Source of the DNA: Bacteroidota bacterium
GTDB lineage: Bacteria > Bacteroidota > Bacteroidia > Bacteroidales > Paludibacteraceae
DNA: 16,068 bases
Direction: 5' to 3'
Assembly: GCA_021804525.1 (NCBI GenBank)
Contig: JAJZHJ010000002.1
Location: 1 to 16,068 of the forward strand
The notes beneath the pieces are model-generated. The model was not told the DNA's origin. It saw only the letters and a list, made by a program, of their open reading frames with translations, and made no database searches. Every line of letters begins with the position of its first letter. Positions within the stretch are counted from its first letter, which is position 1. Shown one piece after another: positions 1 to 8,461 of the stretch. The position numbers and the translations under genes are program-made.

Positions 1-591
1 TACCTTTGTCGCAGTAGCAATAGTTGGATGAACGGAATCCGGTTGAACGGATTGAGAAACCTTCACAACTGCCGGCACAAGCACTTTATGTGTCTCAACT
101 GATGGAGATTTCACAGGAGAAGATGCGCCGGTGTGAGCAACAATTTTCCCAAAAGAAAAAGGCAGTTTTGCAGGCGGCAGACAGTTTTCGTCATTGCAAC
201 CCATGAATTCAACATAACCCGAAACTAGAAATTTTTGAGGATCCGTCACGGTCACTTTTTGAATAAAAATAGCCTGATGTTCATACCAGGTCAATGTCAT
301 CGCAAAAGTTTTGTCGTACTCTTTAACCATAGGAGATGAAGAGGTCACATTGCCTACCAAACGAGCACCAGTCACCTTATCGAAATGAAACGAAGTAGAA
401 ACAGGGCCACCCGATGGCAAATTCTGACCATATACATGCCACCCATTCTGAATGAAAGTTTTAAATACAAGCTCTATCGTATTACCTGCTTTTTTTTGTT
501 GATCAAAACTCCATGTAATGGGCTGTAAAATCTGTCCCATGGCTATCCACCCTATAAATATAAATGCTAACAAGAATCCTATCTTTCTCAT
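1..591 (-). CDS. dsbD: DsbD-family thiol:disulfide interchange protein, N-terminal part (runs off left edge)
   Basis: Reading the minus strand from the ATG at 591-589 gives 197 open codons to the edge of the window, so the gene is partial. The first ~20 residues (MRKIGFLLAF IFIGWIAMGQ) look like a signal peptide. The following domain resembles the periplasmic N-terminal domain of DsbD: a beta-rich stretch with FIQNGWHVYGQNLP near residues 47-59 and a Cys pair in GCNDENCLPP (Cys132, Cys137), the motif expected of the domain that passes electrons to periplasmic partners. Residues after ~152 form a Ser/Val/Pro-rich linker, as expected before the membrane part, which lies outside the window. In the family, DsbD carries reducing equivalents from cytoplasmic thioredoxin across the inner membrane. 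It is divergent from ftsK and has its own promoter. Family assignment is fairly sure; which DsbD subtype is not. Confidence 0.82.
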   Translation of the reverse strand, partial: MRKIGFLLAFIFIGWIAMGQILQPITWSFDQQKKAGNTIELVFKTFIQNGWHVYGQNLPSGGPVSTSFHFDKVTGARLVGNVTSSSPMVKEYDKTFAMTLTWYEHQAIFIQKVTVTDPQKFLVSGYVEFMGCNDENCLPPAKLPFSFGKIVAHTGASSPVKSPSVETHKVLVPAVVKVSQSVQPDSVHPTIATATKV

Positions 592-654
592 ATCATACAC
601 TTTAAATCGAATTAATATTCTATTTTCTTTCGACAATTGCTTATTAAAGCAAGA

Positions 655-685
655 CAAAGTTACTCAAATCTCCCTATTTCACAAA
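655..685 (-). promoter_or_regulatory. Promoter of the dsbD-like gene
   Basis: On the minus strand there is TTTG at 685-682, then 19 bp, then TAACTTTG at 662-655. This matches the Bacteroidota primary-sigma consensus (TTTG at -33, TAnnTTTG at -7). Transcription would start near 648, leaving a leader of about 57 bases before the ATG at 591. Confidence 0.75.
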
Positions 686-876
686 GAATCGCTCAATCAG
701 CAACAACCGAAAGTCTTAGGTAAATCATGAAATAAAAACAGACATCCCTAAATACCTGTTTAATTGAAAAATAAAAATTATTTTCGTGACATCGCTCTTG
801 TCAAATCGACATAACTGGATATGGATAATCGCTTCCGAAAAAAGCGCAATCCAACAAAAAAACAAAGTGAAATCAT

Positions 877-884
877 TACCTTTG
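877..884 (+). promoter_or_regulatory. Probable -7 element of the ftsK promoter
   Basis: TACCTTTG matches TAnnTTTG exactly and would give a start near 890, just ahead of the ATG at 907. No TTG or TTTG lies at the expected 19-bp distance upstream, where the sequence is A-rich, so this is half a promoter by sequence. Confidence 0.5.
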
Positions 885-906
885 CAAGATCAAACGATCA
901 CAAGGT

Positions 907-3348
907 ATGGCAAAAAAAGAACAGCAACCCATCAAAAGACAAACTAAAAGAGAAGGGGCATCTACGTCTGGACAAAGCCGTTGGATTAAAATTCTCAAAG
1001 ACGAACGCACGCACTTTATCATTGGGATACTGTTGATGATGGGTGTTTGTTATGTGGCTTTGGCGCTAACATCCTTTTTCTATACCGGAGCCGCTGATCA
1101 AAGTAAAATGCAGGGGTCTTGGTTTCACCTCTCTAACGATGAAACTGCGATACAAAACTGGACAGGGGCTATTGGTGCTCATATTGCTGAAGCCATGATC
1201 AACAGAGGATTTGGAATTGCAGCTTATGCATGGCTTATCTTTCCCATTGTACTCGCTCTTCGCCTTATGTCAGTTCGCACAATTCCTTTATGGAAATCTT
1301 TTTTATACCCTTTGGCAATTATGATTTGGGTGTCTCTTTTTTTAGGTGTTACGTTTTCATCTATTTACAAAGACTCATTTTTATATCTCGGAGGTGAACA
1401 CGGATATTATGCCGGAGAGTGGATGCGTGGGAAATTTGGATGGACAGGCACTTTACTTATTCTCCTTGTTTTTGGATTCATTTTTAGTGTACTACTCTTT
1501 AAAGGACTTATCCCATTTTTGAAAAACATATTCAAACACAACCCAGCTAAAGAAGTCGCTGTTAAATCAGAATCAAACATTTTTGTTCCCAACAACAAAC
1601 CCACAAAAAACTCTTTGATGCTCGACATTGAAGAAGAGGAACAAACGGATGATGAAGAAAGCGCATTGGACCCAATTGTTAATCAACAAAATAATGCATC
1701 TTCCGATTTTGAGATTACGGCTCCTCAGCCAGAGATTTATCAAACAGAACTTTCGGATGCAGAACAACAACGAATGCTCCATCTCAATGATCAACCAGAA
1801 AGCAACGACGAAGAAAATTACGATGCTTCGGTTTTAGGAGAATACGATCCAACTTTGGATTTATCAGGCTATCATTTTCCGGTTTTAGAGCTGTTGAAAG
1901 AATATAATAACGGGTTGACATCGGTGGATATGGATGAACAAAACACTAACAAAAACCGGATCATCAACACACTGAAAAACTACGGAATTGAGATTGACAG
2001 TATTAAAGCAACTGTTGGACCAACCATTACGCTGTATGAAATAGTACCAAAACCAGGCGTTCGCATTTCAAAAATCAAAAATCTTGAAGACGATATCGCA
2101 CTAAGTTTAGCCGCTTTGGGCATTCGGATTATCGCACCTATACCAGGGAAGGGCACTATTGGCATTGAAGTTCCAAACCGCGATCCTCAAATTGTCTCCA
2201 TGCGTTCGGTGATCAGTTCGAAAAAATTTCAGGAATCCAGATATGATTTGCCGGTGGCGTTTGGAAGTACCATTACCAATGAGATATTCATGTTAGATCT
2301 TTGCAAAATGCCTCACTTGTTGGTAGCCGGCGCAACCGGGCAAGGAAAATCAGTAGGTCTGAATGCCATTATCGCTTCTTTGTTGTACAAAAAGCATCCA
2401 TCCACCTTGAAATTTGTACTCATTGACCCCAAAAAGGTGGAATTCAACATCTATTCCGACATTGAGAAACATTATTTGGCAAAACTTCCCGATGGTGAGG
2501 AAGCCATCATTACTGATGTCTCTAAAGTTGTGCAAACACTTCAATCACTGACAATTGAAATGGATAACCGTTACGACTTATTGAAGAAAGCACATGTAAG
2601 GAACATCAAAGAATATAATGCTAAATTTGTAACACGTCATCTGAATCCCGAAAAAGGACATAAATTTTTACCATACATTGTGGTTATTATTGATGAGTTT
2701 GGTGATTTGATTATGCAAGCAGGAAAAGAAGTGGAAATGCCTATTGCTCGTATTGCACAATTAGCCAGAGCGGTGGGAATCCACATGGTGATCGCCACAC
2801 AACGTCCTTCAACCAACATCATTACAGGCGTGATCAAAGCTAACTTTCCTGCTCGCGTTGCATTTCGCGTTATGGCTATGGTCGATTCACGCACTATTCT
2901 CGACACACCGGGTGCCAATCAATTGATCGGTCGTGGCGATATGCTCTTTTCACAAGGCGGTGACTTGATTCGTGTGCAATGCGCTTTTGTCGATACGCCG
3001 GAAGTGGAAAAAATCGTAAAGTATATTGGGCAACAAACCTCCTTCCCTACCGCTTATTATTTACCCGAATATTTAGGAGGCGACGGAGAAAGCAGCGATC
3101 TTTCCGATGTAGATTTAAGCAAACGTGATCCGCTTTTTGAAGAGGCTGCACGCCTGATCGTAATGAATCAACAAGGATCAACTTCGTTGATTCAGCGTAA
3201 GTTTTCGATAGGATACAACCGTGCAGGACGAATTGTAGATCAGTTAGAAGCAGTTGGCATCATTGGTCCGCCAGACGGAAGCAAACCTCGCCAAGTGCTG
3301 ATTTCAGATGAATATGATTTGGAAAAACGTTTGAAAAATTATTCATAA
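907..3348 (+). CDS. ftsK: DNA translocase FtsK
   Basis: This 813-residue protein has the standard FtsK/SpoIIIE layout. Residues ~35-205 hold four hydrophobic segments (about 36-58, 103-120, 133-152 and 180-200) that anchor it in the inner membrane. Residues ~215-310 are an acidic, Asn/Gln-rich linker, much shorter than in E. coli. The motor follows: alpha domain from ~320, Walker A GATGQGKS at 475-482, Walker B IVVIIDEFGDL at 591-601 (Asp596, Glu597), and IATQRPSTNIITG at 629-641. Residues ~741-806 form the winged-helix gamma domain (IGYNRAGRIVDQLEAVGIIG), which in the family reads polarity sequences and contacts XerD. FtsK pumps DNA at the septum and activates dimer resolution. The ATG at 907 gives a basic cytoplasmic N-terminus before the first helix. 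It is first in an apparent unit with rimO and the HU genes. Confidence 0.97.
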   Translation: MAKKEQQPIKRQTKREGASTSGQSRWIKILKDERTHFIIGILLMMGVCYVALALTSFFYTGAADQSKMQGSWFHLSNDETAIQNWTGAIGAHIAEAMINRGFGIAAYAWLIFPIVLALRLMSVRTIPLWKSFLYPLAIMIWVSLFLGVTFSSIYKDSFLYLGGEHGYYAGEWMRGKFGWTGTLLILLVFGFIFSVLLFKGLIPFLKNIFKHNPAKEVAVKSESNIFVPNNKPTKNSLMLDIEEEEQTDDEESALDPIVNQQNNASSDFEITAPQPEIYQTELSDAEQQRMLHLNDQPESNDEENYDASVLGEYDPTLDLSGYHFPVLELLKEYNNGLTSVDMDEQNTNKNRIINTLKNYGIEIDSIKATVGPTITLYEIVPKPGVRISKIKNLEDDIALSLAALGIRIIAPIPGKGTIGIEVPNRDPQIVSMRSVISSKKFQESRYDLPVAFGSTITNEIFMLDLCKMPHLLVAGATGQGKSVGLNAIIASLLYKKHPSTLKFVLIDPKKVEFNIYSDIEKHYLAKLPDGEEAIITDVSKVVQTLQSLTIEMDNRYDLLKKAHVRNIKEYNAKFVTRHLNPEKGHKFLPYIVVIIDEFGDLIMQAGKEVEMPIARIAQLARAVGIHMVIATQRPSTNIITGVIKANFPARVAFRVMAMVDSRTILDTPGANQLIGRGDMLFSQGGDLIRVQCAFVDTPEVEKIVKYIGQQTSFPTAYYLPEYLGGDGESSDLSDVDLSKRDPLFEEAARLIVMNQQGSTSLIQRKFSIGYNRAGRIVDQLEAVGIIGPPDGSKPRQVLISDEYDLEKRLKNYS

Positions 3349-3357
3349 TCTGACCAT

Positions 3358-3383
3358 TTGTAGCAAAAGTATTTTGCATACAA
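3358..3383 (+). other. Compact hairpin between ftsK and rimO
   Basis: Bases 3358-3368 (TTGTAGCAAAA) pair with 3372-3383 (TTTTGCATACAA) through 11 base pairs, with a 3-base loop (GTA) and one bulged A at 3378. No T-run follows directly, so a strong intrinsic terminator is unlikely. An RNA-processing or stability element between the two cistrons is possible. Confidence 0.45.
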
Positions 3384-3404
3384 TCTTATATTACACATAT
3401 TTAC

Positions 3405-4712
3405 ATGGCTATCAACAAATCCAATTTAGTGGATTTCATCACTTTAGGATGTTCAAAGAACTTAGTCGATTCAGAACACCTCATGCGCCAATTTCAGGCA
3501 AACGGTTATCAGGTACATCATGATGCAGAAAAGCCTGAAGGACGCATAGTCATTATTAATACCTGCGGATTTATTGGCGATGCTCAAGAAGAATCAATAA
3601 ACACAATTCTTCAATTTGCGGAATTACGAAAGCAACATAAAATCGACAAACTCTTTGTGATGGGATGCCTATCTCAGCGTTATTTAAAAGAGTTGGAGCA
3701 AGAAATTCCCGAAGTGGATCAATACTACGGCAAATTCGATTACACTGGGATATTAACAGCATTAGGAAAAACATACAAAGCCAACTTTGCAGTGGAACGT
3801 GCACTTACAACACCATCGCATTATGCGTATGTCAAGATTTCGGAAGGATGCGATCGCACCTGTTCCTATTGTGCCATCCCCATCATCACTGGGAAACATC
3901 GTTCCCGACCGGCAGAAGAAATAATTGAAGAGGTAACGTGGTTAGTATCGCAAGGAGTAAAAGAGTTTCAACTCATAGCACAAGATTTATCTTACTACGG
4001 TTATGATACAGAACAAAAAGCGATGCTGCCTGATCTTGTCAATCGCATTGCCAATATAAATGGAGTTGAATGGCTTCGTTTGCATTATGCTTATCCTACG
4101 AATTTCCCGATTGAGCTATTAAAAGTTATGCGTGAACACGAAAATGTGTGTAACTATTTAGATTTAGCCTTGCAACACAGCAGTGACACTATGCTAAAGC
4201 GTATGCGTCGAAATATCACATTAGAGCAAACCCGTCATTTACTGCATACCATTCGAGAAGAAGTACCCGGCATACATCTACGCACAACTTTACTAGTAGG
4301 ACATCCCGGAGAAACCAAAGAAGAGTTTGACGAACTGAAAGCTTTTGTTGCCGAACAACGATTTGAACGTCTTGGTGTTTTTGCTTACTCACACGAAACT
4401 GGCACTTACGCATACAACCATTACATGGACGATATAGCTCAAGATGTCAAAGCACAACGAGTAAATGAAATCATGGAATTGCAACGTACTATTTCTGCTG
4501 AACATAATCAACACAAAGTAGGCAAAACACTCAGAATAATGATTGACAAAGAAGAAAGCGAATTTTACATAGGCCGCTCAGAATTTGATTCTCCCGAGGT
4601 TGATCCAGAAATATTAATTGCTAAAACTAAAACTTTATCGACAGGCTCATTTTATTCAGTAAAAATCACTAATTTTGACGATTATGATTTATTCGGAGAG
4701 GTGACTCTATAA
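3405..4712 (+). CDS. rimO: Ribosomal protein S12 methylthiotransferase RimO
   Basis: In the family, RimO uses two 4Fe-4S clusters and S-adenosylmethionine to add a methylthio group to a conserved aspartate of ribosomal protein S12. The 435 residues match the usual length. The MTTase N-terminal domain begins with VDFITLGCSKNLVDSE, the form that distinguishes RimO from MiaB. Its auxiliary-cluster cysteines are Cys16, Cys54 and Cys88. The radical-SAM triad is in SEGCDRTCSYC (Cys149, Cys153, Cys156), followed by IPIITGKHRSRP. The core runs to about residue 360, and a C-terminal TRAM-type domain (~370-435) would bind the substrate. The start is the ATG at 3405, 56 bases after ftsK, in the same direction. 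I see no broken motif. Confidence 0.96.
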   Translation: MAINKSNLVDFITLGCSKNLVDSEHLMRQFQANGYQVHHDAEKPEGRIVIINTCGFIGDAQEESINTILQFAELRKQHKIDKLFVMGCLSQRYLKELEQEIPEVDQYYGKFDYTGILTALGKTYKANFAVERALTTPSHYAYVKISEGCDRTCSYCAIPIITGKHRSRPAEEIIEEVTWLVSQGVKEFQLIAQDLSYYGYDTEQKAMLPDLVNRIANINGVEWLRLHYAYPTNFPIELLKVMREHENVCNYLDLALQHSSDTMLKRMRRNITLEQTRHLLHTIREEVPGIHLRTTLLVGHPGETKEEFDELKAFVAEQRFERLGVFAYSHETGTYAYNHYMDDIAQDVKAQRVNEIMELQRTISAEHNQHKVGKTLRIMIDKEESEFYIGRSEFDSPEVDPEILIAKTKTLSTGSFYSVKITNFDDYDLFGEVTL

Positions 4713-4754
4713 GAATTTGAAACGCAACAAAAAATGCATTCAACGCCATTCTTC

Positions 4755-4762
4755 TATCTTTC
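4755..4762 (+). promoter_or_regulatory. Possible -7 element ahead of the HU gene
   Basis: TATCTTTC matches TAnnTTTG except for the last base, and lies 20 bases before the ATG at 4783. No good -33 element lies 19 bp upstream. HU genes often have their own promoter, so this may be a second start within the ftsK-rimO unit. Confidence 0.3.
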
Positions 4763-4782
4763 TCATACAACTTTAACTTTTC

Positions 4783-5079
4783 ATGGCTATGACACACAAA
4801 GAATTGATTGCTGATTTATCAAGCAAACTGCTCATTTCAGAGAATGATATATCTGAGTTGCTTGACACCACCTTCACCACGATGGCAAATGAAATGAGCA
4901 AAGGAAATTCTGTTCACATGCAAGGATTCGGCACATTTGAGCCACATCGCAAAGAAGAACGCCTTACGATCAATCCGCGCACCAAAGTTCGCACGTTGAT
5001 TCCCCCAAAACAAGTAGTAGTGTTCAAGCCAAATCAAACCTTAAAAGATAAAGTGAAGGAGGCGCCTCGAAATGAATAA
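4783..5079 (+). CDS. HU-family DNA-binding protein
   Basis: This 98-residue protein has HU/IHF length and layout: helical residues 1-45 (dimer body), then the beta-arm region beginning GFGTFEPHRKEERLTINPRTK (residues 48-68), then VVVFKPNQTLKDKV (78-91). Pro65 sits at the arm tip where HU inserts into DNA to bend it, so this copy looks able to kink DNA. The segment VRTLIPPKQ (69-77) replaces the more usual basic TGKxxxI form, which hints at a side branch of the family. A second ATG at 4789 is possible; 4783 was chosen as the first in frame. Its last 8 bases overlap the next gene, which also begins with an HU-like domain, so the two are probably made together and may form heterodimers (inference). 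Confidence 0.9.
   Translation: MAMTHKELIADLSSKLLISENDISELLDTTFTTMANEMSKGNSVHMQGFGTFEPHRKEERLTINPRTKVRTLIPPKQVVVFKPNQTLKDKVKEAPRNE
5058..5071 (+). promoter_or_regulatory. Strong Shine-Dalgarno inside a palindrome, ahead of the HU-LysM gene
   Basis: GGAGG at 5058-5062 lies 9 bases before the ATG at 5072, inside the 3' end of the upstream HU gene. Strong SD sites are uncommon in Bacteroidota. Most of the SD falls within the perfect palindrome GAGGCGCCTC (5059-5068), which could hide it by pairing between strands of RNA or with nearby sequence. The SD supports 5072 as the true start. Confidence 0.55.
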
Positions 5080-6286
5080 TGAAAAACTCACCTTAGCCAA
5101 TATTGCCGCATATCTTGCACAACAAAAAGGAATCACGAAAAAAGTGGCTATAAGTTTCTTACAACAATTAACAGAGACTCTTGGCGAAGAATTACTACGC
5201 GATGGCGAAGTAAAAGTAAAAGGGCTTGGCCTCTTCAAAATAGAATGGCACGAAAGCCGGATGAGCGTTAATGTGCAAACCGGCAAAAAATATGAGATTG
5301 CTGGACATAACAAAATCACCTTTACGCCGGACAAATCAATGCGTGAAGTGGTGAATAAACCGTTTGAACACCTCGAACCGATTGTTATGGACAATGAGCC
5401 TATTTCTGCAAATGATACGTGGATGGATGATGAAGAATTACGTCTGAAACGGTTTTCTGAGCAAGCTCAAGAAATTTTGGGCATCATTGCTGATCTGCAA
5501 CAAATTCAACCAGAAGATAAAAACCAGACTTCACAGACAATTGAAACACCAACTGTTAGTCCGACAGATCCTGTTGCACATATACAACAGAATGTTTCAA
5601 TTGATAAACAAGAAATTGAGCAAGCCTCAACATCTACTACAACAAATATCGCTGACTCAGCCAAGACGATTGTTCAAAAAAAATCTGTAGAAAAGGATTC
5701 TATTCCAGCTTGTTCGGACGAGAAAATCATGATGGAACGCATGGCAAAACAAGTACCTATTAGCAATAAAAGATGGGTCGCATTGTCTATTTTATTCGCC
5801 GTGGTCGTAGTGATTAGTATTCCGATTTATTACTATTTTTTTGTTATGAATCATGGTGACGATGCAACTCAAACCACAACAGTTTTAGCATCAACATCTT
5901 CAACTCATATCAAAACAATCGCTGCTATTCCTGTCATTCATTCAAAACCAACTGCAACCAAAGTTTCTACACAACCAACTTTAACATCCAATCCACTCAC
6001 ACAATCACGCACATATAAAGAAACTATAGCAACGGAAACATTTAAAGAAGGATCACGACTCACGCTGATGGCGCTTAAATATTATGGGAATAAGCTATTC
6101 TGGGTTTATATATATGAGGCAAACAAAGATAAAATTGCAAACCCAGATTGCATTTCTGCAGGAACTCACATCAAGATTCCAAAACTTAATCCAAAATTGA
6201 TTGATGTACATAATCCTCAATGCTTGATTCAAGCCAGCGCTTTGCAAACTACTTACACCAAACGACATGCAATACAGGCAAAATGA
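5072..6286 (+). CDS. HU-domain protein with single transmembrane helix and C-terminal LysM-like domain
   Basis: The 404-residue protein has three parts. Residues 1-~97 are HU-like: a helical body, then GLGLFKIEWHESRMSVNVQTG (51-71) and NKITFTPDK (80-88). The usual Pro at the arm tip is Val68. Residues ~100-232 are an acidic then Gln/Thr/Ser-rich linker. A single hydrophobic helix (about 235-258, WVALSILFAVVVVISIPIYY) has a Lys/Arg cytoplasmic flank. After a Thr/Ser-rich spacer, residues 323-371 resemble LysM (TFKEGSRLTLMALKYYGNKL, then NPDCISAGTHIKIPKL). The layout implies HU in the cytoplasm and LysM in the periplasm, where LysM domains bind peptidoglycan. A DNA-to-cell-wall link is an inference from this layout. 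Similar HU-LysM proteins are, as I recall, found beside HU in other Bacteroidales, with no assigned function. Start set by the SD at 5058. Confidence 0.85.
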   Translation: MNNEKLTLANIAAYLAQQKGITKKVAISFLQQLTETLGEELLRDGEVKVKGLGLFKIEWHESRMSVNVQTGKKYEIAGHNKITFTPDKSMREVVNKPFEHLEPIVMDNEPISANDTWMDDEELRLKRFSEQAQEILGIIADLQQIQPEDKNQTSQTIETPTVSPTDPVAHIQQNVSIDKQEIEQASTSTTTNIADSAKTIVQKKSVEKDSIPACSDEKIMMERMAKQVPISNKRWVALSILFAVVVVISIPIYYYFFVMNHGDDATQTTTVLASTSSTHIKTIAAIPVIHSKPTATKVSTQPTLTSNPLTQSRTYKETIATETFKEGSRLTLMALKYYGNKLFWVYIYEANKDKIANPDCISAGTHIKIPKLNPKLIDVHNPQCLIQASALQTTYTKRHAIQAK

Positions 6287-6470
6287 GATGCGAGTATCAT
6301 TCATCACCTTCACACACAACATTCGCCGCATTTGCAAGCATACAAAATTTATCTAAAGAAGTGATTATCGCCAACGACGAGTCGTATAAAAGAGTTGATC
6401 AAAATGAATGGATATAGCTTAGACGAGAATACTCGCCTACTAAAAATTGCACAAGAAAACCACTCCGTTG

Positions 6471-6501
6471 TTTGCAAAGAAGGAATTTCAAAGTATCTTC
6501 G
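6471..6501 (+). promoter_or_regulatory. Probable dxs promoter
   Basis: TTTG at 6471-6474, a 19-bp spacer and TATCTTCG at 6494-6501 match the Bacteroidota consensus except for one base (C for T in the -7 box). The start would be near 6507, giving a leader of about 50 bases to the dxs ATG at 6557. The rest of the 6287-6556 gap shows no gene that I can support. Confidence 0.55.
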
Positions 6502-6556
6502 CTGAAAAATTCCGAGTTTTTTCGTTTTTATACTATAAAAGATAAATGAGATTCTT

Positions 6557-8461
6557 ATGTCAACATATCCATATCCATTGCTTAACTCCATCAATTCACC
6601 TGACGATCTTAAAAAACATACCTTAGAAGAAATGCCCGTTGTTTGCGAAGAGCTTCGTTGCTTTATCATCGATGCTTTATCCAAAAATCCTGGACATTTT
6701 GCCGCAAGTCTTGGAGTTGTTGAACTTACTGTGGCGCTGCATTATGTGTTTCAAACGCCTTACGATCGCATTGTATGGGATGTAGGCCATCAGGCATATA
6801 GCCATAAAATATTGACTGGTCGTCGTGATGTATTCCATACCAATCGCCAGTTTCAAGGCATCAGTGGGTTCCCCAAAAGGAGCGAAAGCCCTTATGACAC
6901 ATTTGGCGTAGGACACGCTTCCACTTCTATTTCAGCAGGATTGGGCATGTCAGTTGCTTCGTCGTTGAAACATGAACCCAACCGACACGTTGTGGCTATC
7001 ATCGGCGATGGTTCGCTTACCGGCGGGCTTGCTTTCGAAGGTCTCAACAATGCTTCCATCAATCCGAATAATTTGTTGATCATTCTCAATGACAATCAAA
7101 TTGCGATTGATCCAGTGAAAGGTGGCATCAGCCAATATCTTGTCAACATTACCACATCGCGTACTTATAATAAGATTAGGTTCAAAACTGCTTCTTTTTT
7201 AGAGAAGAAGAATATTCTCAACACCAAGAAAAAACATAAAATTACCAGTATCGGGAACCAAATAAAACTTCTTTTTGCGCGCCAAAATAATATTTTTGAA
7301 GGCATGCATATTCGTTATTTTGGGCCTGTGGATGGTCACGATGTGATCAATTTAATTCGACTTTTGAATGAGATCAAAGATTTCAAAGGCCCCAAAGTTT
7401 TGCATATTGTCACAAAAAAAGGGAAAGGATATAAACCAGCTGAAGAATCAGCCACTGAATGGCATGCACCAGGAAAATTTAACAAAGAAACAGGAGAACG
7501 CATTCGTCACAACGGCGACAAAGAACCACCACTCTTTCAAGATGTTTTTGGAAAAACCGTGCTTGAGTTAGCTGAACTTAATGAACACATTGTCGCAGTT
7601 ACTCCTGCCATGATCAGTGGTTCATCATTACATTTTATGCAGGAAAAGATGCCGGAACGCGTTTTCGATGTTGGAATTGCTGAGGGCCATGCCGTAACTT
7701 TTTCCGCCGGATTGGCAACGGAAGGCATGCAACCTTTCTGCAATATCTATTCCACTTTTATGCAAAGAGGCTACGACAACGTAATTCACGATGTAGCACT
7801 GCAAAACCTTCCTGTAGTGTTATGTCTCGATCGTGCCGGATTGGTTGGAAGCGACGGAGCAACACATCATGGCATGTTCGATTTAGCTTATTTTCGCTGT
7901 ATTCCAAATCTAACCATTTCGTCACCACTCAACGAAATTGAACTCCGTAATTTAATGTACACAGCACAACTGCCTGACAAAGGTGCATTTGTCATTCGAT
8001 ATCCACGAGGAAATGGGGTGCTTACTGATTGGCAAAAGCCATTTGAAGAAATTCCCATTGGGAAAGGAAAATGGATAAAACAAGGAAAAGGAATCGTAAT
8101 TCTTTCACTTGGCCCTATTGGCAATACCGTAATTGCCGCTATCACCGAAGTTGAAAAACAAGTTCACGCTTCTATTGCTCATTGCGATATGCGTTTTCTT
8201 AAACCACTCGATGAGGATATTTTGCACCATGTTGGAGAAAAATTCGCCACTGTTGTTACCGTTGAAGATGGAGTTTTGGCAGGTGGCTTTGGAAGTGCAG
8301 TTACCGAATTTATGGCTGACCACGGCTACTGTCCAACAATAAAACGCATCGGAATGCCTGACCAATTTATTGAACACGGACAACCCGCTGAACTTTATCA
8401 TTCTATTCAAATGGATTGCGAAAGTATCACACAAACCTTGCTTAGCTTGTTGAACAAATGA
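6557..8461 (+). CDS. dxs: 1-deoxy-D-xylulose-5-phosphate synthase
   Basis: DXS condenses pyruvate with glyceraldehyde 3-phosphate, using thiamine diphosphate, to start the MEP isoprenoid pathway; the product also feeds thiamine and pyridoxal synthesis. The 634 residues are the normal length. Visible signatures are [20 protein letters not shown] (His47), [17 protein letters not shown] (74-90), [11 protein letters not shown] (118-128) and the thiamine-diphosphate motif [16 protein letters not shown] (150-165) closing with ILNDN (176-180). In the second half, [18 protein letters not shown] (370-387) contains the catalytic Glu376. Gly378 replaces the Gln of E. coli-type enzymes, a form I recall from Bacteroidales. 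[18 protein letters not shown] (425-442) binds substrate, and the C-terminal transketolase domain is complete. Its stop overlaps the next start by 4 bases (ATGA), which suggests coupled translation with the DUF554 gene. Confidence 0.97.
   Translation: MSTYPYPLLNSINSPDDLKKHTLEEMPVVCEELRCFIIDALSKNPGHFAASLGVVELTVALHYVFQTPYDRIVWDVGHQAYSHKILTGRRDVFHTNRQFQGISGFPKRSESPYDTFGVGHASTSISAGLGMSVASSLKHEPNRHVVAIIGDGSLTGGLAFEGLNNASINPNNLLIILNDNQIAIDPVKGGISQYLVNITTSRTYNKIRFKTASFLEKKNILNTKKKHKITSIGNQIKLLFARQNNIFEGMHIRYFGPVDGHDVINLIRLLNEIKDFKGPKVLHIVTKKGKGYKPAEESATEWHAPGKFNKETGERIRHNGDKEPPLFQDVFGKTVLELAELNEHIVAVTPAMISGSSLHFMQEKMPERVFDVGIAEGHAVTFSAGLATEGMQPFCNIYSTFMQRGYDNVIHDVALQNLPVVLCLDRAGLVGSDGATHHGMFDLAYFRCIPNLTISSPLNEIELRNLMYTAQLPDKGAFVIRYPRGNGVLTDWQKPFEEIPIGKGKWIKQGKGIVILSLGPIGNTVIAAITEVEKQVHASIAHCDMRFLKPLDEDILHHVGEKFATVVTVEDGVLAGGFGSAVTEFMADHGYCPTIKRIGMPDQFIEHGQPAELYHSIQMDCESITQTLLSLLNK

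Larger units (their letters stand above)
592..906. other. Divergent intergenic region between dsbD and ftsK
   Basis: These 315 bases are AT-rich and I see no convincing gene in them. They hold the minus-strand promoter at 655-685 and a -7-like box for ftsK at 877-884. A small inverted repeat (CGCTT at 830-834, AAGCG at 842-846) lies between. The short plus-strand open frames here have no family features and overlap promoter elements or the start of ftsK. Confidence 0.6.

Noticed and set aside
518..730. 70-residue plus-strand open frame
   Set aside because: It lies opposite the start of the DsbD-like gene and across that gene's promoter, with no family features.
821..1036. 71-residue plus-strand open frame at the start of ftsK
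   Set aside because: It crosses the ftsK -7 box and runs out of frame into ftsK.
6220..6417. 65-residue plus-strand open frame after the HU-LysM gene
   Set aside because: It overlaps the end of that gene in another frame and has no recognisable features.
6349..6684. 111-residue minus-strand open frame
   Set aside because: It covers the dxs promoter and the dxs N-terminus; a shadow of coding sequence.
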